55,596 nucleotides of DNA from Lachnospiraceae bacterium. Lineage in GTDB: Bacteria > Bacillota > Clostridia > Lachnospirales > Lachnospiraceae. This document shows, piece by piece, positions 34,631-44,631 of the stretch. The notes under the pieces are model-generated. The model was given only the letters and a program-made list of their open reading frames with translations. It searched no databases and was not told where the DNA came from. The stretch is from positions 1-55,596 of the forward strand of contig CAJTDX010000021.1 in NCBI GenBank assembly GCA_910575155.1. The letters are read 5' to 3'. Position numbers and translations under genes: made by a program. Each line of letters starts with the position of its first letter. The stretch's first letter is position 1.

Positions 34631-35071
34631 CTATTCTGTATCGTTCTGTTCCTCGTCCGCAATCGTATCTTCTGTCTCATTCGTAACAAAACTTTCCGTT
34701 TTTTCTTCACTCTCAAAGACAGACTCGCATCTTGCGCCGCATTTACTGCAATATGCTGCCTCCCCTTCATTGACCGCGCCGCAGGAGAGACATTTTTTCT
34801 TGCCCTTTAAATCAGCAATCTGAACTTTCAGTTCCTCAATCTCCCGCAAAGCCTCCGAAATAAGGTTAATCTCCTCAAAAAACGGCTCGGTCTCTCCTTT
34901 GTGCAGTTCATAATACTGTTTGCCGATTTCCATATACTGCTTTTTCACAAAGTCTTCTCTTTTGCGGATATCCATGTTCAGTTTGGCGATTCCTGTCAAA
35001 TCCGCTACATTTTGTGAGACATCCTTGCCTATTCCGGTGATCGCATCACCCAGTCTGTTAAAAAAATCCAT
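34631..35071 (-). CDS. zinc-ribbon protein
   Basis: 146 residues from the ATG at 35071, behind GGAGG. Helical N-terminal part (DFFNRLGDAITGIGKDVSQ, then RKREDFVKKQYMEIGKQYYELH), followed by a zinc ribbon with CLSCGAVN and CSKCGA (about residues 97-120) and an acidic tail. Similar proteins are common in Lachnospiraceae with no known role. It lies between the Ca/Na exchanger and the surface-protein gene on the same strand. Confidence 0.8.
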   Translation of the reverse strand: MDFFNRLGDAITGIGKDVSQNVADLTGIAKLNMDIRKREDFVKKQYMEIGKQYYELHKGETEPFFEEINLISEALREIEELKVQIADLKGKKKCLSCGAVNEGEAAYCSKCGARCESVFESEEKTESFVTNETEDTIADEEQNDTE

Positions 35072-35097
35072 ACCTTTTACCTCCTTCATCCATCATA

Positions 35098-36027
35098 CTA
35101 TCTTATGCAGATATATCCCATATATACAGCATAGACAGTAATCATTACCACGCCCTCTAAGCGGCTGATCTCTTTTTTGCACCATGCAAATATCCACACG
35201 ATACAACTCATTCCAATTAAAATTATACCATCAATCAGATGTTCCATCAATACTTCCATAGGACTAATTGCGCCTGCGAGTCCAAGTACCAGGAGAATAT
35301 TGAACAGATTTGAACCAATCACATTACCCAGAGCCATATCTGTCTCTCCCTTTTTCGCCGCCGCCACAGACGTAACAAGCTCCGGCAGCGAAGTTCCCAT
35401 TGCGACAATCGTAAGCCCGATAAAGGTCTGGCTCCATCCAAAACCTGCGGCAATCGCCGAGGCTGCGTCCACTGCCAGATCTCCGCCAATTACAATCGCG
35501 CCCATACCGCCCGCGATATAGAGAAGGCACAGCCAGCCGTTCAGATTTCTCACCTCACTCTGGCCTTTTTGACTGCCGCGCGCCTTTTTTGCCTCCATCA
35601 CAAGCCATACCAAAAATGCAGCAAACAACAGAAGCAAAATCAACCCGTCTGCGCGGCTGATTTCCATACCCAGATATCCTGCTCCCAAAAGAACCGCCGC
35701 CGCCAAAACAGACAGAGGAAATTCTTTTTTCAGCGTCTTTGCTTTTACCTTAAGCGGAGAACATAGCGCGCATACGCCGCAGACCATCATCAGATTAAAA
35801 ATATTTGACCCGGTCACATTACTGACGGCAACAGCGTTTTCTCCTTTCAGAGACGCGGCAATACTGACGGCGCATTCAGGCGCGCTGGTTCCCATCGCCA
35901 CCACCGTCAGACCAATGATCAGAGGCGGAATATGAAGCTTTGCCGCCACGCTTGCGCTTCCCTCCACAAAATAATCCGCTCCCTTTATCAGCAGTACAAA
36001 TCCTGCCAAAAGCAGTACATAATCCAA
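35098..36027 (-). CDS. calcium/sodium exchanger family protein (YrbG/CaxA type)
   Basis: 309 residues with about ten membrane segments. The two alpha repeats are visible: VVAMGTSAPECAVSIAASLKG...NVTGSNIFN and VAMGTSLPELVTSVAAAKKG...NVIGSNLFN, which bind the ions. It probably exports calcium in exchange for sodium. The start is a TTG behind GAGAGGGAA. It lies 35 bp after phoR in the same direction. Confidence 0.92.
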   Translation of the reverse strand: MDYVLLLAGFVLLIKGADYFVEGSASVAAKLHIPPLIIGLTVVAMGTSAPECAVSIAASLKGENAVAVSNVTGSNIFNLMMVCGVCALCSPLKVKAKTLKKEFPLSVLAAAVLLGAGYLGMEISRADGLILLLLFAAFLVWLVMEAKKARGSQKGQSEVRNLNGWLCLLYIAGGMGAIVIGGDLAVDAASAIAAGFGWSQTFIGLTIVAMGTSLPELVTSVAAAKKGETDMALGNVIGSNLFNILLVLGLAGAISPMEVLMEHLIDGIILIGMSCIVWIFAWCKKEISRLEGVVMITVYAVYMGYICIR

Positions 36028-36062
36028 TTCTGTTCCCTCTCTTTCTTTTTTTGACTTTTTTG

Positions 36063-37400
36063 CTATTCTACACTTTCCGCACCAGAAAATAAGATGCAGA
36101 TCTTTGTTCCTTTCCCCGGCTCGCTCTCCATACTCAGCTCTGCATGGTGCTGGGCCACAATATGTTTTACAATAGCAAGCCCCAGTCCTGTACCGCCGCT
36201 TTGCTTGGAACGGCTTTTATCCACCCGGTAAAAGCGTTCAAATACGCGTTCCTGATGTTCTTTGGGGATGCCGATCCCGGTATCCGCCACCGACAATGAC
36301 GCGCCGCCATTTTGCGGTTTTACGGTAAGCGTGACGCGCCCTCCCGGATTGTTATAGCGGACGGCATTGCTGCACAAATTATACAAAAGCTCATCCATGA
36401 GCCTGCGGTTGGCCGTTACCATACAGGATGTTCCCTCAAGCCGCAGCGTTACTCCCTGATTTGCCGCCTGGACATCCATCATATCCAAACATCCCTGCGC
36501 CATCTGATACAAATCAATCTGCTCAAAATCAAATTCCTGTTCTGTATCATCCAGCTCTGAAAGCTTAAGGATATCGTTAATCAGGGACAGCAGACGGTCA
36601 GAGCTGGCACGTATTTCACCTGCAAACCTTCTGGCGTCTTTTTCATCCGCCATTCCGCTGTCAATCAATTCCGCATATCCGGCAATTGCCGTCAAAGGCG
36701 TTTTCAGTTCATGAGACACATTTGCCGTAAATTCCTGCCGCAGTTTGGCGTGATTTAAAATATTGCTGTGCTGTTCCTGAATGGTCTGGATAAAAGGCGC
36801 AATCTCTTCATAGATATCCTCCCGTTCGGCATCTTCCAGATGAGAGGCCAGCTTCTCAATTGGAAGCAGCAGACGCCTGACCAGCAAATGAGACAACGCC
36901 GCGCACAGCAGCACAATCAATACCGATAATACCAGAACCAGTTCCAGCATATGAAAGAAAATACGGAAAATATTCTTTGAATCCTTTCCCACCCGCAGAA
37001 TTGCCCCATGCTGCAAACGCTGGGCATAATATAAAGTATGCAGCGAACTGGTCGCCGACCAGCGGACGTCCATGCCCTCCCCGGTTTCCATGGCCTTTTT
37101 AATTTCCGGGCGGCCTCTGTGATTTTCCATCCGGCCCTTGTCTGCGCTGCTGTCATACTCTACTGTCCCGTCCGACGCAATCAGGGTAATTCTTAAACCG
37201 TCCTCCCTAAGACGCAGGAGATTTTTTTCCTGATCCCAGAATTCCTGGTCCAGCGGCTGTATTACATGCGCATAGGCTCTGATATCGTCAAACACCTGAT
37301 TTTTAAAGATATTATAAAACAGCAGCATTGACATCAGCGCCGTAATTATCACTGCAAATGCCGATACTGCTATAAATTGAACGTTAATTTTCTTTTTCAA
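36063..37400 (-). CDS. phoR: PhoR-like sensor histidine kinase
   Basis: 445 residues. Two membrane segments flank a short extracytoplasmic sensor region (about 30-150). Then HAMP-like linker, HisKA box SHELKTPLTAIAGY, and HATPase_c with DELLYNLCSNAVRYN, DTGIGIP and GTGLGLAIVKHI. No PAS domain is evident, unlike some PhoR. Its ATG overlaps the response-regulator end, so the two are coupled. The Na/Pi-PhoU gene upstream suggests phosphate sensing. Confidence 0.88.
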   Translation of the reverse strand: MKKKINVQFIAVSAFAVIITALMSMLLFYNIFKNQVFDDIRAYAHVIQPLDQEFWDQEKNLLRLREDGLRITLIASDGTVEYDSSADKGRMENHRGRPEIKKAMETGEGMDVRWSATSSLHTLYYAQRLQHGAILRVGKDSKNIFRIFFHMLELVLVLSVLIVLLCAALSHLLVRRLLLPIEKLASHLEDAEREDIYEEIAPFIQTIQEQHSNILNHAKLRQEFTANVSHELKTPLTAIAGYAELIDSGMADEKDARRFAGEIRASSDRLLSLINDILKLSELDDTEQEFDFEQIDLYQMAQGCLDMMDVQAANQGVTLRLEGTSCMVTANRRLMDELLYNLCSNAVRYNNPGGRVTLTVKPQNGGASLSVADTGIGIPKEHQERVFERFYRVDKSRSKQSGGTGLGLAIVKHIVAQHHAELSMESEPGKGTKICILFSGAESVE

Positions 37401-38083
37401 TTAAAATTCTCCCTGTCCATTCTGTACCCTACGTTGCGCACAGTCTTAATGGCGCTCCCCGCCGTTCCGAGCTTTTGGCGGAGCGTCTTTATATGCATAT
37501 CCACGGTACGGCTCTCTCCCTCGTAATCAAATCCCCAGACCTGATCCATAATCTTATCCCGGCTCAGCACAATTCCGGCGTTGGTGAGCAGCATTTTCAG
37601 CAGTTCAAATTCTTTAAACGTCAGCTCGCACGGCTCCCCTGCAACTGTAACTCTGCGCTGTTCTGTATCCACCTCAATGTCTCCGTTGCTCATCACCGCC
37701 GCTTCCGACAGACCTTCCGTGCGCCGCAGCAATGCCTTTACCCTCGAAATCAGTTCCATAATGCCAAAAGGTTTCGTCATATAATCGTCCGCCCCCTGGT
37801 CCAGCCCTTTTACTTTATCCAGCTCTGAGGACTTTGCCGTAACCATAATCACAGGGATCTTTGCCGTAGCCCTGTTATTTCTGAGCCAGGAAAGAAGCGA
37901 CAGGCCATTTTCACCCGGCAGCATGATATCCAGAAGGATCAGACTGGGCGCTTTTTGTTCCACTGCTTTGCGCAGCTCCTTTCCGCCTTCAAATTCCTGC
38001 ACCTGAAAACCACTGTTTTTCAGGGCATATCTCTGAATTTCACGAATATTGATATCGTCTTCCACAATGTAAATCAGCGGCAT
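37397..38083 (-). CDS. phoP: PhoP/PhoB-like response regulator
   Basis: 228 residues. The receiver has the acidic pair (VEDD), phospho-acceptor Asp in LILLDIMLPGENG, Thr in VTAKSSELDK and Lys in TKPFGIMELI. An OmpR/PhoB winged helix follows (TFKEFELLKMLLTNAGIVLSRDKI, RTVDMHIKTLRQKLG). It overlaps phoR by 4 bases and follows the Na/Pi-PhoU gene by 11 bp. Confidence 0.92.
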   Translation of the reverse strand: MPLIYIVEDDINIREIQRYALKNSGFQVQEFEGGKELRKAVEQKAPSLILLDIMLPGENGLSLLSWLRNNRATAKIPVIMVTAKSSELDKVKGLDQGADDYMTKPFGIMELISRVKALLRRTEGLSEAAVMSNGDIEVDTEQRRVTVAGEPCELTFKEFELLKMLLTNAGIVLSRDKIMDQVWGFDYEGESRTVDMHIKTLRQKLGTAGSAIKTVRNVGYRMDRENFN

Positions 38084-38094
38084 AACATTCCTCC

Positions 38095-39864
38095 TTAGGA
38101 AAGCTGATACTGTTCCCGGTATTGTTCAAACATCTGCTGAAAACGCTCTCTGGTCTCCCCGGACAAACTGCTCACATAATCATGCGGTTCCACGGTCTGA
38201 TCCTCTGTCTGAATCAGATACACCGCCAGGTTGGAGCAATGATCGGCAACCCGCTCATAATTCACGGCTATATCTGTAAGCGCCATTCCCAGATCAATGG
38301 TACATTTGCCTTTTCTCAGACGCTTGATGTGACGTTTTTTGACCTCTTTATTCAGATCGTCAATCACCTCTTCCAAAGGCTCCACCGTAGACGCCAGCTC
38401 CGCGTCATTTTTGACAAACGCCTCCACAGAACGGTTCAGAATATCCGACACTGCCGCGCCGAAAACTTCCATTTCATGTTTCGCCTTTTTGGAAAATTCC
38501 AGTTCTTTTTTCTGCATTTTCCGGGCAGTTTCCACCAGGTTCAGCGCATGATCGCCAATACGTTCAAAATCATTGATACTGTGCATCAGCGTTGACAACG
38601 CCTGCCCTTCCCGCTCTGCAAGATTCTGGCTTCCCAGCAGCGCTAAATATTTGCTCAGCTTATCGTCATATTTATCCAGCAGTTCTTCCTGCATCTCTAC
38701 CTCTCTGGCGGCTTCCGGCGTAAATTTCTCAAACAGCTTCATTGCCGTAAACATCGTGTCTTTCGCCAGTTCCGCCATTTTTCTGGTAAGGCTCATGCAC
38801 TGCTCAATGGCAAACCCCGGAGTGGCAAGAAACCGTTCGTCCAATACCTTAAACTGATCCTCTCTGCCAGCGGCGGCTTCCTCCTCCTTATCCACAGGAA
38901 TCGTAAGATACGCCAGTTTTTCCAGCCCTTTGATAAACGGCAGCAGCAGCAAGGTTGCAAAAAGGTTAAAAATACTGTGAATCGCTGCAATTCCCACCGT
39001 ACCAACGGTTTCTTTGGCAAACTCAAATTGAAATGCCATATTCAGTACGGTGTAGAATATCAAAAATACCGCTGAACCTATAATATTAAAATACAGATGG
39101 ACAAATGCCGTCCGCCTTGCGCCCTTATTTGCTCCCACCGCGGAAATCATAGCGGTTACGCAGGTACCGATATTTTGTCCCATAATAATCGGGATTACCG
39201 AACCATAAGTAAATGCGCCTGTCACCGACAACGCCTGCAGAATACCCACGGAAGCAGAGGAACTTTGAATGACGGCCGTAAGCAGCGCTCCTACCAGAAC
39301 GCCCAGCAGAGGATTGGAAAATTTTGTAAGAATCCCGGTAAATTCCGGTACGTCTGCCAGCGGTTTTACCGCGCCGCTCATCGTCTCCATACCAAACATC
39401 AGCACCGCAAAGCCCAGAAAAATCTCCGATGTGTTTCTCTTCTTATCACTGACGCTCCCCATCATCAGGATAATGCCGATTATGGCAAGAATCGGGGAAA
39501 AAGAAGATGGCTTTAACATCTTGATGAAAAAATTATCACTCTCAATTCCCGTCAGGCTCAGCAGCCAGGAAGTAATGGTCGTACCGATATTGGCGCCCAT
39601 AATAATTCCAATTGCCTGAGAAAGTTTCATAATACCGGAATTTACAAATCCTACCAGCATGACCGTCGTCGCTGATGAGGATTGTATGACAGCAGTGACC
39701 CCCGCTCCCAGAAGTACCGCCTTGAAACGATTGGAAGTCAGCTTTTCCAGCAGCCGCTCCAGTTTACCCCCGGACAGCTTCTCCAGACCGCCGCCCATAA
39801 TATTCATTCCATACAAAAACAGCGCCAGACCGCCGATCAGCGACAGAAACCCAAAAATATCCAT
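38095..39864 (-). CDS. Na/Pi cotransporter fused to PhoU-like domain
   Basis: 589 residues from the ATG at 39864, behind AAGGAGG. The first 320 residues have the duplicated Na/Pi cotransporter motif (AVIQSSSATT and AVIQSSSASVG) with many membrane segments. The C-terminal 250 residues are a PhoU-type helical bundle (FERIGDHALNL, YERVADHCSNLAVY). It imports or exports phosphate with sodium and may regulate PhoR activity. It leads the phoP-phoR run. Confidence 0.93.
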   Translation of the reverse strand: MDIFGFLSLIGGLALFLYGMNIMGGGLEKLSGGKLERLLEKLTSNRFKAVLLGAGVTAVIQSSSATTVMLVGFVNSGIMKLSQAIGIIMGANIGTTITSWLLSLTGIESDNFFIKMLKPSSFSPILAIIGIILMMGSVSDKKRNTSEIFLGFAVLMFGMETMSGAVKPLADVPEFTGILTKFSNPLLGVLVGALLTAVIQSSSASVGILQALSVTGAFTYGSVIPIIMGQNIGTCVTAMISAVGANKGARRTAFVHLYFNIIGSAVFLIFYTVLNMAFQFEFAKETVGTVGIAAIHSIFNLFATLLLLPFIKGLEKLAYLTIPVDKEEEAAAGREDQFKVLDERFLATPGFAIEQCMSLTRKMAELAKDTMFTAMKLFEKFTPEAAREVEMQEELLDKYDDKLSKYLALLGSQNLAEREGQALSTLMHSINDFERIGDHALNLVETARKMQKKELEFSKKAKHEMEVFGAAVSDILNRSVEAFVKNDAELASTVEPLEEVIDDLNKEVKKRHIKRLRKGKCTIDLGMALTDIAVNYERVADHCSNLAVYLIQTEDQTVEPHDYVSSLSGETRERFQQMFEQYREQYQLS

Positions 39865-39955
39865 TGTTGCATCCTCCTTCATTGTCCTATGTATATGGCT
39901 ATTCTATACGGTTTCTGTAAATGGAATACATAATCTGTGTAAAATTCATGTAAAA

Positions 39956-41095
39956 TTATGATTGCTTATCTGATTTTTTCCGTATCGCCTGACGCTTATT
40001 CACCCACTCGCGAAACAGTGTATAGAGAATGGACATCAGCGGGATAAAAATGAGCATTCCGGCAATTCCCATCAGCTTGCCGCCTACGGTTACTGCAAAC
40101 AACACCCATATGGAAGGCAATCCCACAGAATTACCCACCACATGCGGATAAATCAGATTTCCTTCAATCTGCTGCAATACCTGAAACAATATAATGAAAA
40201 TCAGCGCCTGCAAAGGATCTACCATCAAAATCAAAAAGGCTCCGACAAAACACCCGATAAAGGCTCCAACCATCGGAATCAGCGCGGTAAACGCAATCAG
40301 TACTCCCACCAGCAACGCATAAGGCAAACGGAAAATCGTCATTGTGACAAGAAACATAGCCCCCAGAATCAATGCTTCCAGGCATTGCCCTGTGATAAAT
40401 TTAGAGAAGGTCATATGGCTCAGCCGGCAGACATAAAAGATTTTCTCCGCCGCTTTTTCAGACAAAAAGGCTCCCAGAACCCTGCGGCACTGTCTGCCCA
40501 GCGTTTCCTTCTGGCTTAACAGATATAAGGAAAAGGTAAAAGCAATAAAAAAAGTCACTACGCCATTTATCACGATCATGGTGGCGGACATGGTGTAAGA
40601 GATGACGCTTCCCGCGCCGCTTAACGCAAAATCTTTAAACTGGTCCAGCCAGCTCTTCCAGTCAAATTCCAGAGATTCAATGTAAGCTACGATCTCCTTA
40701 CTGTCCCCGAACAAATCCTCTATCCAGCTCTGCACCTTTGGCAAAAAGGAAGTCATGCCCTCGCTGATGCTGTCGACGGTTCTTCCCAGTTGAGGTATGA
40801 CCACCACCAGTACGACCGCCAGAACGGCAAATACAAACAAAACAGACAGAACCATACTAAGCGGACGCGCTATTTTATCCTTGATTTTCATTCGCTGCGC
40901 CTGTTTTTCAATGGCAGTCATAGGAATGTTCAGAATAAATGCAAAGACGCCTCCCAAAACAAACGGAAATAAAATCCCCCAGAAAAACATCAGTTGTGTC
41001 TGCACCGCTTTCAAATTCAGCAGCATAGCAAGCAGCACCAGGGTAAACGTTATAATTCCTAAAATTTTTTTTACATTTTCTTTGTTTAAATCCAT
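39956..41095 (-). CDS. AI-2E family transporter
   Basis: 379 residues from the ATG at 41095, behind GGAGG. About eight membrane segments. The family pattern is seen in ALILGAMFLVTMTIFRLPYALLVGVLIAFTALIPMVGAFIG and the C-terminal QQIEGNLIYPHVVGNSVGLPSIWVLFAV. Members of this family export varied small molecules or act as Na/H antiporters; few export AI-2. It lies 80 bp after the AAA/PD-(D/E)XK gene on the same strand. Confidence 0.92.
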   Translation of the reverse strand: MDLNKENVKKILGIITFTLVLLAMLLNLKAVQTQLMFFWGILFPFVLGGVFAFILNIPMTAIEKQAQRMKIKDKIARPLSMVLSVLFVFAVLAVVLVVVIPQLGRTVDSISEGMTSFLPKVQSWIEDLFGDSKEIVAYIESLEFDWKSWLDQFKDFALSGAGSVISYTMSATMIVINGVVTFFIAFTFSLYLLSQKETLGRQCRRVLGAFLSEKAAEKIFYVCRLSHMTFSKFITGQCLEALILGAMFLVTMTIFRLPYALLVGVLIAFTALIPMVGAFIGCFVGAFLILMVDPLQALIFIILFQVLQQIEGNLIYPHVVGNSVGLPSIWVLFAVTVGGKLMGIAGMLIFIPLMSILYTLFREWVNKRQAIRKKSDKQS

Positions 41096-41174
41096 TTTTT
41101 CCTCCTGCGCCGTACGGAGCACGGCTTTTTCTATCAATGTGGAAATGTTTCATCCTGTTTTTCTTTCCCGTAAT

Positions 41175-42869
41175 TTATCTGAGCTTTACCAGACAATCTT
41201 TTCCAAAAAAAGCGATGCCATACCGGTACACGGTCTGATAACCGTCCTCCCAAAGCTCCCGGACATACTGGCGCTGCTCAATCTGATCTAACGCCTCCTT
41301 TGCCTTCTTTTCAAGTTCCGCAAACTTTCCCGCCACTTTAAATTCCAGCACAAACGCCGGTTTTCTTCTGGTAACAGGCCGGATAACCAAATCGCTGCGG
41401 CCTCTGCCTCCCTCCCGGTTGGATCTCACCTGATATCCCTTCATGCCTAAAAATATTCCGGTGAGAAATCCATGGTAAAAGCTCTCATACGCATCGTTAA
41501 AACTGATCGTCTCCATCAGCAAATCTGCAATCTCTTCCTGCAGCGCCTCCGGATCTGTATCGAGCAGCGCCTGAAACAGCCGCGAACGGTCTTTCTGTTT
41601 GACCTTTTCCTCAAACCACCCCAGAATCTTCCTGCGGAAAATGTATTTCACCTCACGGTTCGGAATGGCAAGCTCCGCAAAATAATTATCTTCACTGTCC
41701 ATCCAATCCCTGACTTTGCGGAAATATCCGGTAAAAAACATAAAATTCCAGAGATTGTCCATAGTTTTGTAAATTTCATCATATGTGATATCTTCGTGAA
41801 TTGGCTTTTCTATATGTTTCCCTTCAATCAGAGCCTCGATTTCCAGTTTTGTATTCTCATCCGCCATTTCGATCAGTTTGCGCACAATACTGTTGGAGCT
41901 GGTATTGGCCCAGTAGGGGGAAGGAAACTCATCTTCATTCGTTTTTAAATCATTGATAAAGAGAATCAAACTCCAGGGATTGTATATATTCACATCTCCA
42001 AAAATATAACCATTATACCATGTTTTTATCAGCTCATACTTCTGTTCCAGTTTATAATCCCGGCAAATTTTGCGTACTTCTTCCTCCGTAAAACCAAAAT
42101 ATTCATCGTAATTCTTATTTAAGATCGAAATCATATTGAGATTGTTCATACCTGTAAAAATACTCTCTTTGGAAATACGCAGGCATCCGGTAATTACTGC
42201 AAACTCCAGACTGGCGCTGGTTTTAAATGCAGATTCAAACAGAGAACGGATGAAACTGATCGTCTCCTGATAAAATCCCTCCATAAATGCATGTTCCAGA
42301 GGCACGTCATATTCATCAATTAAAATTATCGTTTTTCTGCCGTAAATTTTCATCAGAACATCCGACAAAAACCGTACTGCATCCGCACATTCCGCATAAG
42401 AAGTCTCTTCATCCCGCATACGGATAAATCTTTGCCGCTCCTGCGCTGTCAGTCTGCCGTCTTTCAGCACAAACGCATGGCGATGATATTCTCTGGCAAT
42501 TTCTCTGCGCAGCATGGCGAAGGAAATTTCCCAGGAAGGTTGTTTTGCTGATTTTAAAGTGAGATTAATCACCGGATACTGCCCCATATGGGCAAGATAA
42601 GACGCTCCCGCCTCCATAATCTTTAAGCCTTCAAACAGATAGGAATTATCCTGTCTGACGCCGCCGCTGTCCCTGGCATCCTCAAAAAAATACTGCAGCA
42701 TACTTAAATTCAGTGTTTTTCCAAAACGCCGGGGACGGGTAACTAAATTTACGTCTGCTTTTTTATCAATCAGCTCTTTGATCATCCATGTTTTATCTAT
42801 AAAATAATAACCTCTTGTAATTATTTTCTCAAATATATCTACGCCGACAGGCAATGGTTTATAATCCAT
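41175..42869 (-). CDS. AAA-ATPase-like protein with C-terminal PD-(D/E)XK nuclease domain
   Basis: 564 residues from the ATG at 42869, with AAAGGAGGAG upstream. AAA_ATPase_like start (LPVGVDIFEKIITRGYYFIDKT) and Walker A-like RRFGKTLNLSML, Walker B IILIDEYDVPL. The C terminus has a PD-(D/E)XK core: SDLVI and FVLEFKVAG. Such proteins are common, often in many copies, in Lachnospiraceae and Bacteroidetes. Their biological role is unknown; links to mobile DNA or defence have been suggested but not shown. Confidence 0.9.
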   Translation of the reverse strand: MDYKPLPVGVDIFEKIITRGYYFIDKTWMIKELIDKKADVNLVTRPRRFGKTLNLSMLQYFFEDARDSGGVRQDNSYLFEGLKIMEAGASYLAHMGQYPVINLTLKSAKQPSWEISFAMLRREIAREYHRHAFVLKDGRLTAQERQRFIRMRDEETSYAECADAVRFLSDVLMKIYGRKTIILIDEYDVPLEHAFMEGFYQETISFIRSLFESAFKTSASLEFAVITGCLRISKESIFTGMNNLNMISILNKNYDEYFGFTEEEVRKICRDYKLEQKYELIKTWYNGYIFGDVNIYNPWSLILFINDLKTNEDEFPSPYWANTSSNSIVRKLIEMADENTKLEIEALIEGKHIEKPIHEDITYDEIYKTMDNLWNFMFFTGYFRKVRDWMDSEDNYFAELAIPNREVKYIFRRKILGWFEEKVKQKDRSRLFQALLDTDPEALQEEIADLLMETISFNDAYESFYHGFLTGIFLGMKGYQVRSNREGGRGRSDLVIRPVTRRKPAFVLEFKVAGKFAELEKKAKEALDQIEQRQYVRELWEDGYQTVYRYGIAFFGKDCLVKLR

Positions 42870-42943
42870 AAGATCTCCTCCTTTCCGTTGGCGGGCTTTG
42901 ACATCAGTATATGGCATTCCCTGCAAAAAATCAACGGCTGCTC

Positions 42944-42972
42944 TTGACAAATTGTCTCTTTCTGCCTATAAT
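42944..42972 (+). promoter_or_regulatory. promoter of T-box/tyrS
   Basis: -35 TTGACA (42944-42949), 17-bp spacer, -10 TATAAT (42967-42972): a consensus promoter. Confidence 0.92.
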
Positions 42973-42979
42973 TGGGCGT

Positions 42980-43252
42980 AACACAGAAATGGCTGTGATG
43001 GGAAGAAGTAACTGTGAGGAAATCCAACAGAAAGCTGCCGGCAGATGAGAGGCGCAGGAGGAACTTCCGGTGAATACATCCCGGAGCTTCACACCGAACG
43101 CATTTGTCAGTAGGCTGTGACGGAATTGCATCCGTTATCCTGCAACAGCGCTGTCAGGCGCTTACTAAGGCAGACTGTGCAAGCAGCCTGTGAATAAAGG
43201 TGGTAACACGAGGTTTTGGCTTTCGTCCTTTTGAGGATGAAAGCCTTTTTTA
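42980..43252 (+). promoter_or_regulatory. T-box riboswitch of tyrS
   Basis: The leader of tyrS carries a long stem I with a probable specifier TAC (Tyr) at 43075-43077 in TGAATACATC. The T-box core AAAGGTGGTAACACG lies at 43196-43210, and a terminator at 43218-43251 (GGCTTTCGTCC/GGATGAAAGCC, then TTTTTT). Uncharged tRNA-Tyr binding would favour the antiterminator and switch on tyrS. The specifier call is by position and codon match. Confidence 0.92.
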
Positions 43253-43364
43253 TGCGCACGGGCGTCCACATGAAATATACAGGAAAGCTTAAAGACGCCC
43301 GGCGCGCGGGCAGGGGAAGATGAATCTTTTCTGATCAATTTTATCATGTATAGGAGGAATATCA

Positions 43365-44582
43365 ATGACAGTATATGACGAACTGGTGGCTCGGGGACTG
43401 ATCGCCCAGGTCACTGACGAAGAAGAAATTAAGGAACTGATTAACAACGGCAAGGCGACTTTTTATATTGGTTTTGACCCCACAGCGGACAGCCTCCATG
43501 TAGGACATTTCATGGCGTTATGCCTGATGAAGCGGCTGCAGATGGCGGGCAACAAACCCATTGCCCTGATTGGCGGCGGTACAGGCATGATCGGAGATCC
43601 TTCCGGCAGAACAGACATGCGCCAGATGATGACCACGGAAACCATCCGGCACAACTGCGACTGCTTCAAGGCACAGATGAGTAAATTTATTGACTTTTCG
43701 GACGGAAAAGCATTGATGGTAAACAACGCCGACTGGCTGATGGATTTAAATTATATCGAAGTGCTGCGTGAAGTCGGACCTCACTTTTCCGTAAACCGGA
43801 TGCTGACGGCAGAATGCTATAAACAGCGTATGGAAAAAGGCTTAAGCTTCCTGGAATTTAACTATATGATTATGCAGAGCTATGATTTTTATGCATTATT
43901 CCAGAAATACGGCTGTAACATGCAGTTTGGCGGAGACGACCAGTGGAGCAACATGCTGGGAGGAACCGAACTGATCCGCCGCAAGCTGGGCAAAGACGCT
44001 TATGCCATGACCATTACGCTGCTTCTGAATTCCGAAGGCAAGAAAATGGGCAAAACCCAGTCCGGCGCAGTCTGGCTTGACCCACAGAAAACCTCTCCCT
44101 TTGATTTTTATCAGTACTGGCGAAATGTTGCCGACGCCGATGTATTAAAATGCATTCGAATGCTGACTTTCCTGCCTTTAGCAGAAATTGATAAAATGGA
44201 CTCCTGGGAAGGTGCGCAGCTCAACACTGCGAAAGAAATCCTTGCCTTTGAACTGACAAAACTGGTGCATGGAGAAGAGGAGGCCAAAAAAGCCCAGGAT
44301 GCGGCAAAAGCTTTATTTTCCAGCGGAAACGCCGCAGATATGCCCTCCGTCACCCTGACGGAAGCGGATTTTAGCGAGGGTTCTATTGATATTCTCTCAC
44401 TCCTGGTAAAATCCGGCCTCACTTCCTCCCGTTCCGAGGCACGCCGCGCAGTAGAACAGGGCGGCGTCTCCGTAGACGGTGAGAAAGCAGGGGACATTAA
44501 GACGTCTTACACAAAAGATGCTTTCACAGAAGGAATGGTACTGAAAAAAGGCAAAAAGAATTTCCGCAAAATCTTACTGTAG
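43365..44582 (+). CDS. tyrS: tyrosyl-tRNA synthetase
   Basis: 405 residues. The HIGH motif is HVGH (ADSLHVGHF), the KMSKS motif is KMGKT ([11 protein letters not shown]), and a C-terminal S4-like RNA-binding domain starts near [29 protein letters not shown] precedes the ATG. Control by the T-box upstream fits. A hairpin at 44598-44626 follows. Confidence 0.98.
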   Translation: MTVYDELVARGLIAQVTDEEEIKELINNGKATFYIGFDPTADSLHVGHFMALCLMKRLQMAGNKPIALIGGGTGMIGDPSGRTDMRQMMTTETIRHNCDCFKAQMSKFIDFSDGKALMVNNADWLMDLNYIEVLREVGPHFSVNRMLTAECYKQRMEKGLSFLEFNYMIMQSYDFYALFQKYGCNMQFGGDDQWSNMLGGTELIRRKLGKDAYAMTITLLLNSEGKKMGKTQSGAVWLDPQKTSPFDFYQYWRNVADADVLKCIRMLTFLPLAEIDKMDSWEGAQLNTAKEILAFELTKLVHGEEEAKKAQDAAKALFSSGNAADMPSVTLTEADFSEGSIDILSLLVKSGLTSSRSEARRAVEQGGVSVDGEKAGDIKTSYTKDAFTEGMVLKKGKKNFRKILL

Positions 44583-44597
44583 AATCACAAAAATAAT

Positions 44598-44626
44598 CAG
44601 CCCATGACCCTCTGGCGCATGGGCTG
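44598..44626. terminator. hairpin between convergent tyrS and trpB
   Basis: CAGCCCATG pairs with CATGGGCTG around an 11-base loop. Weakly T-rich flanks follow on the plus strand (ATTGTTT). It probably ends both transcripts. Confidence 0.7.
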
Positions 44627-44631
44627 ATTGT

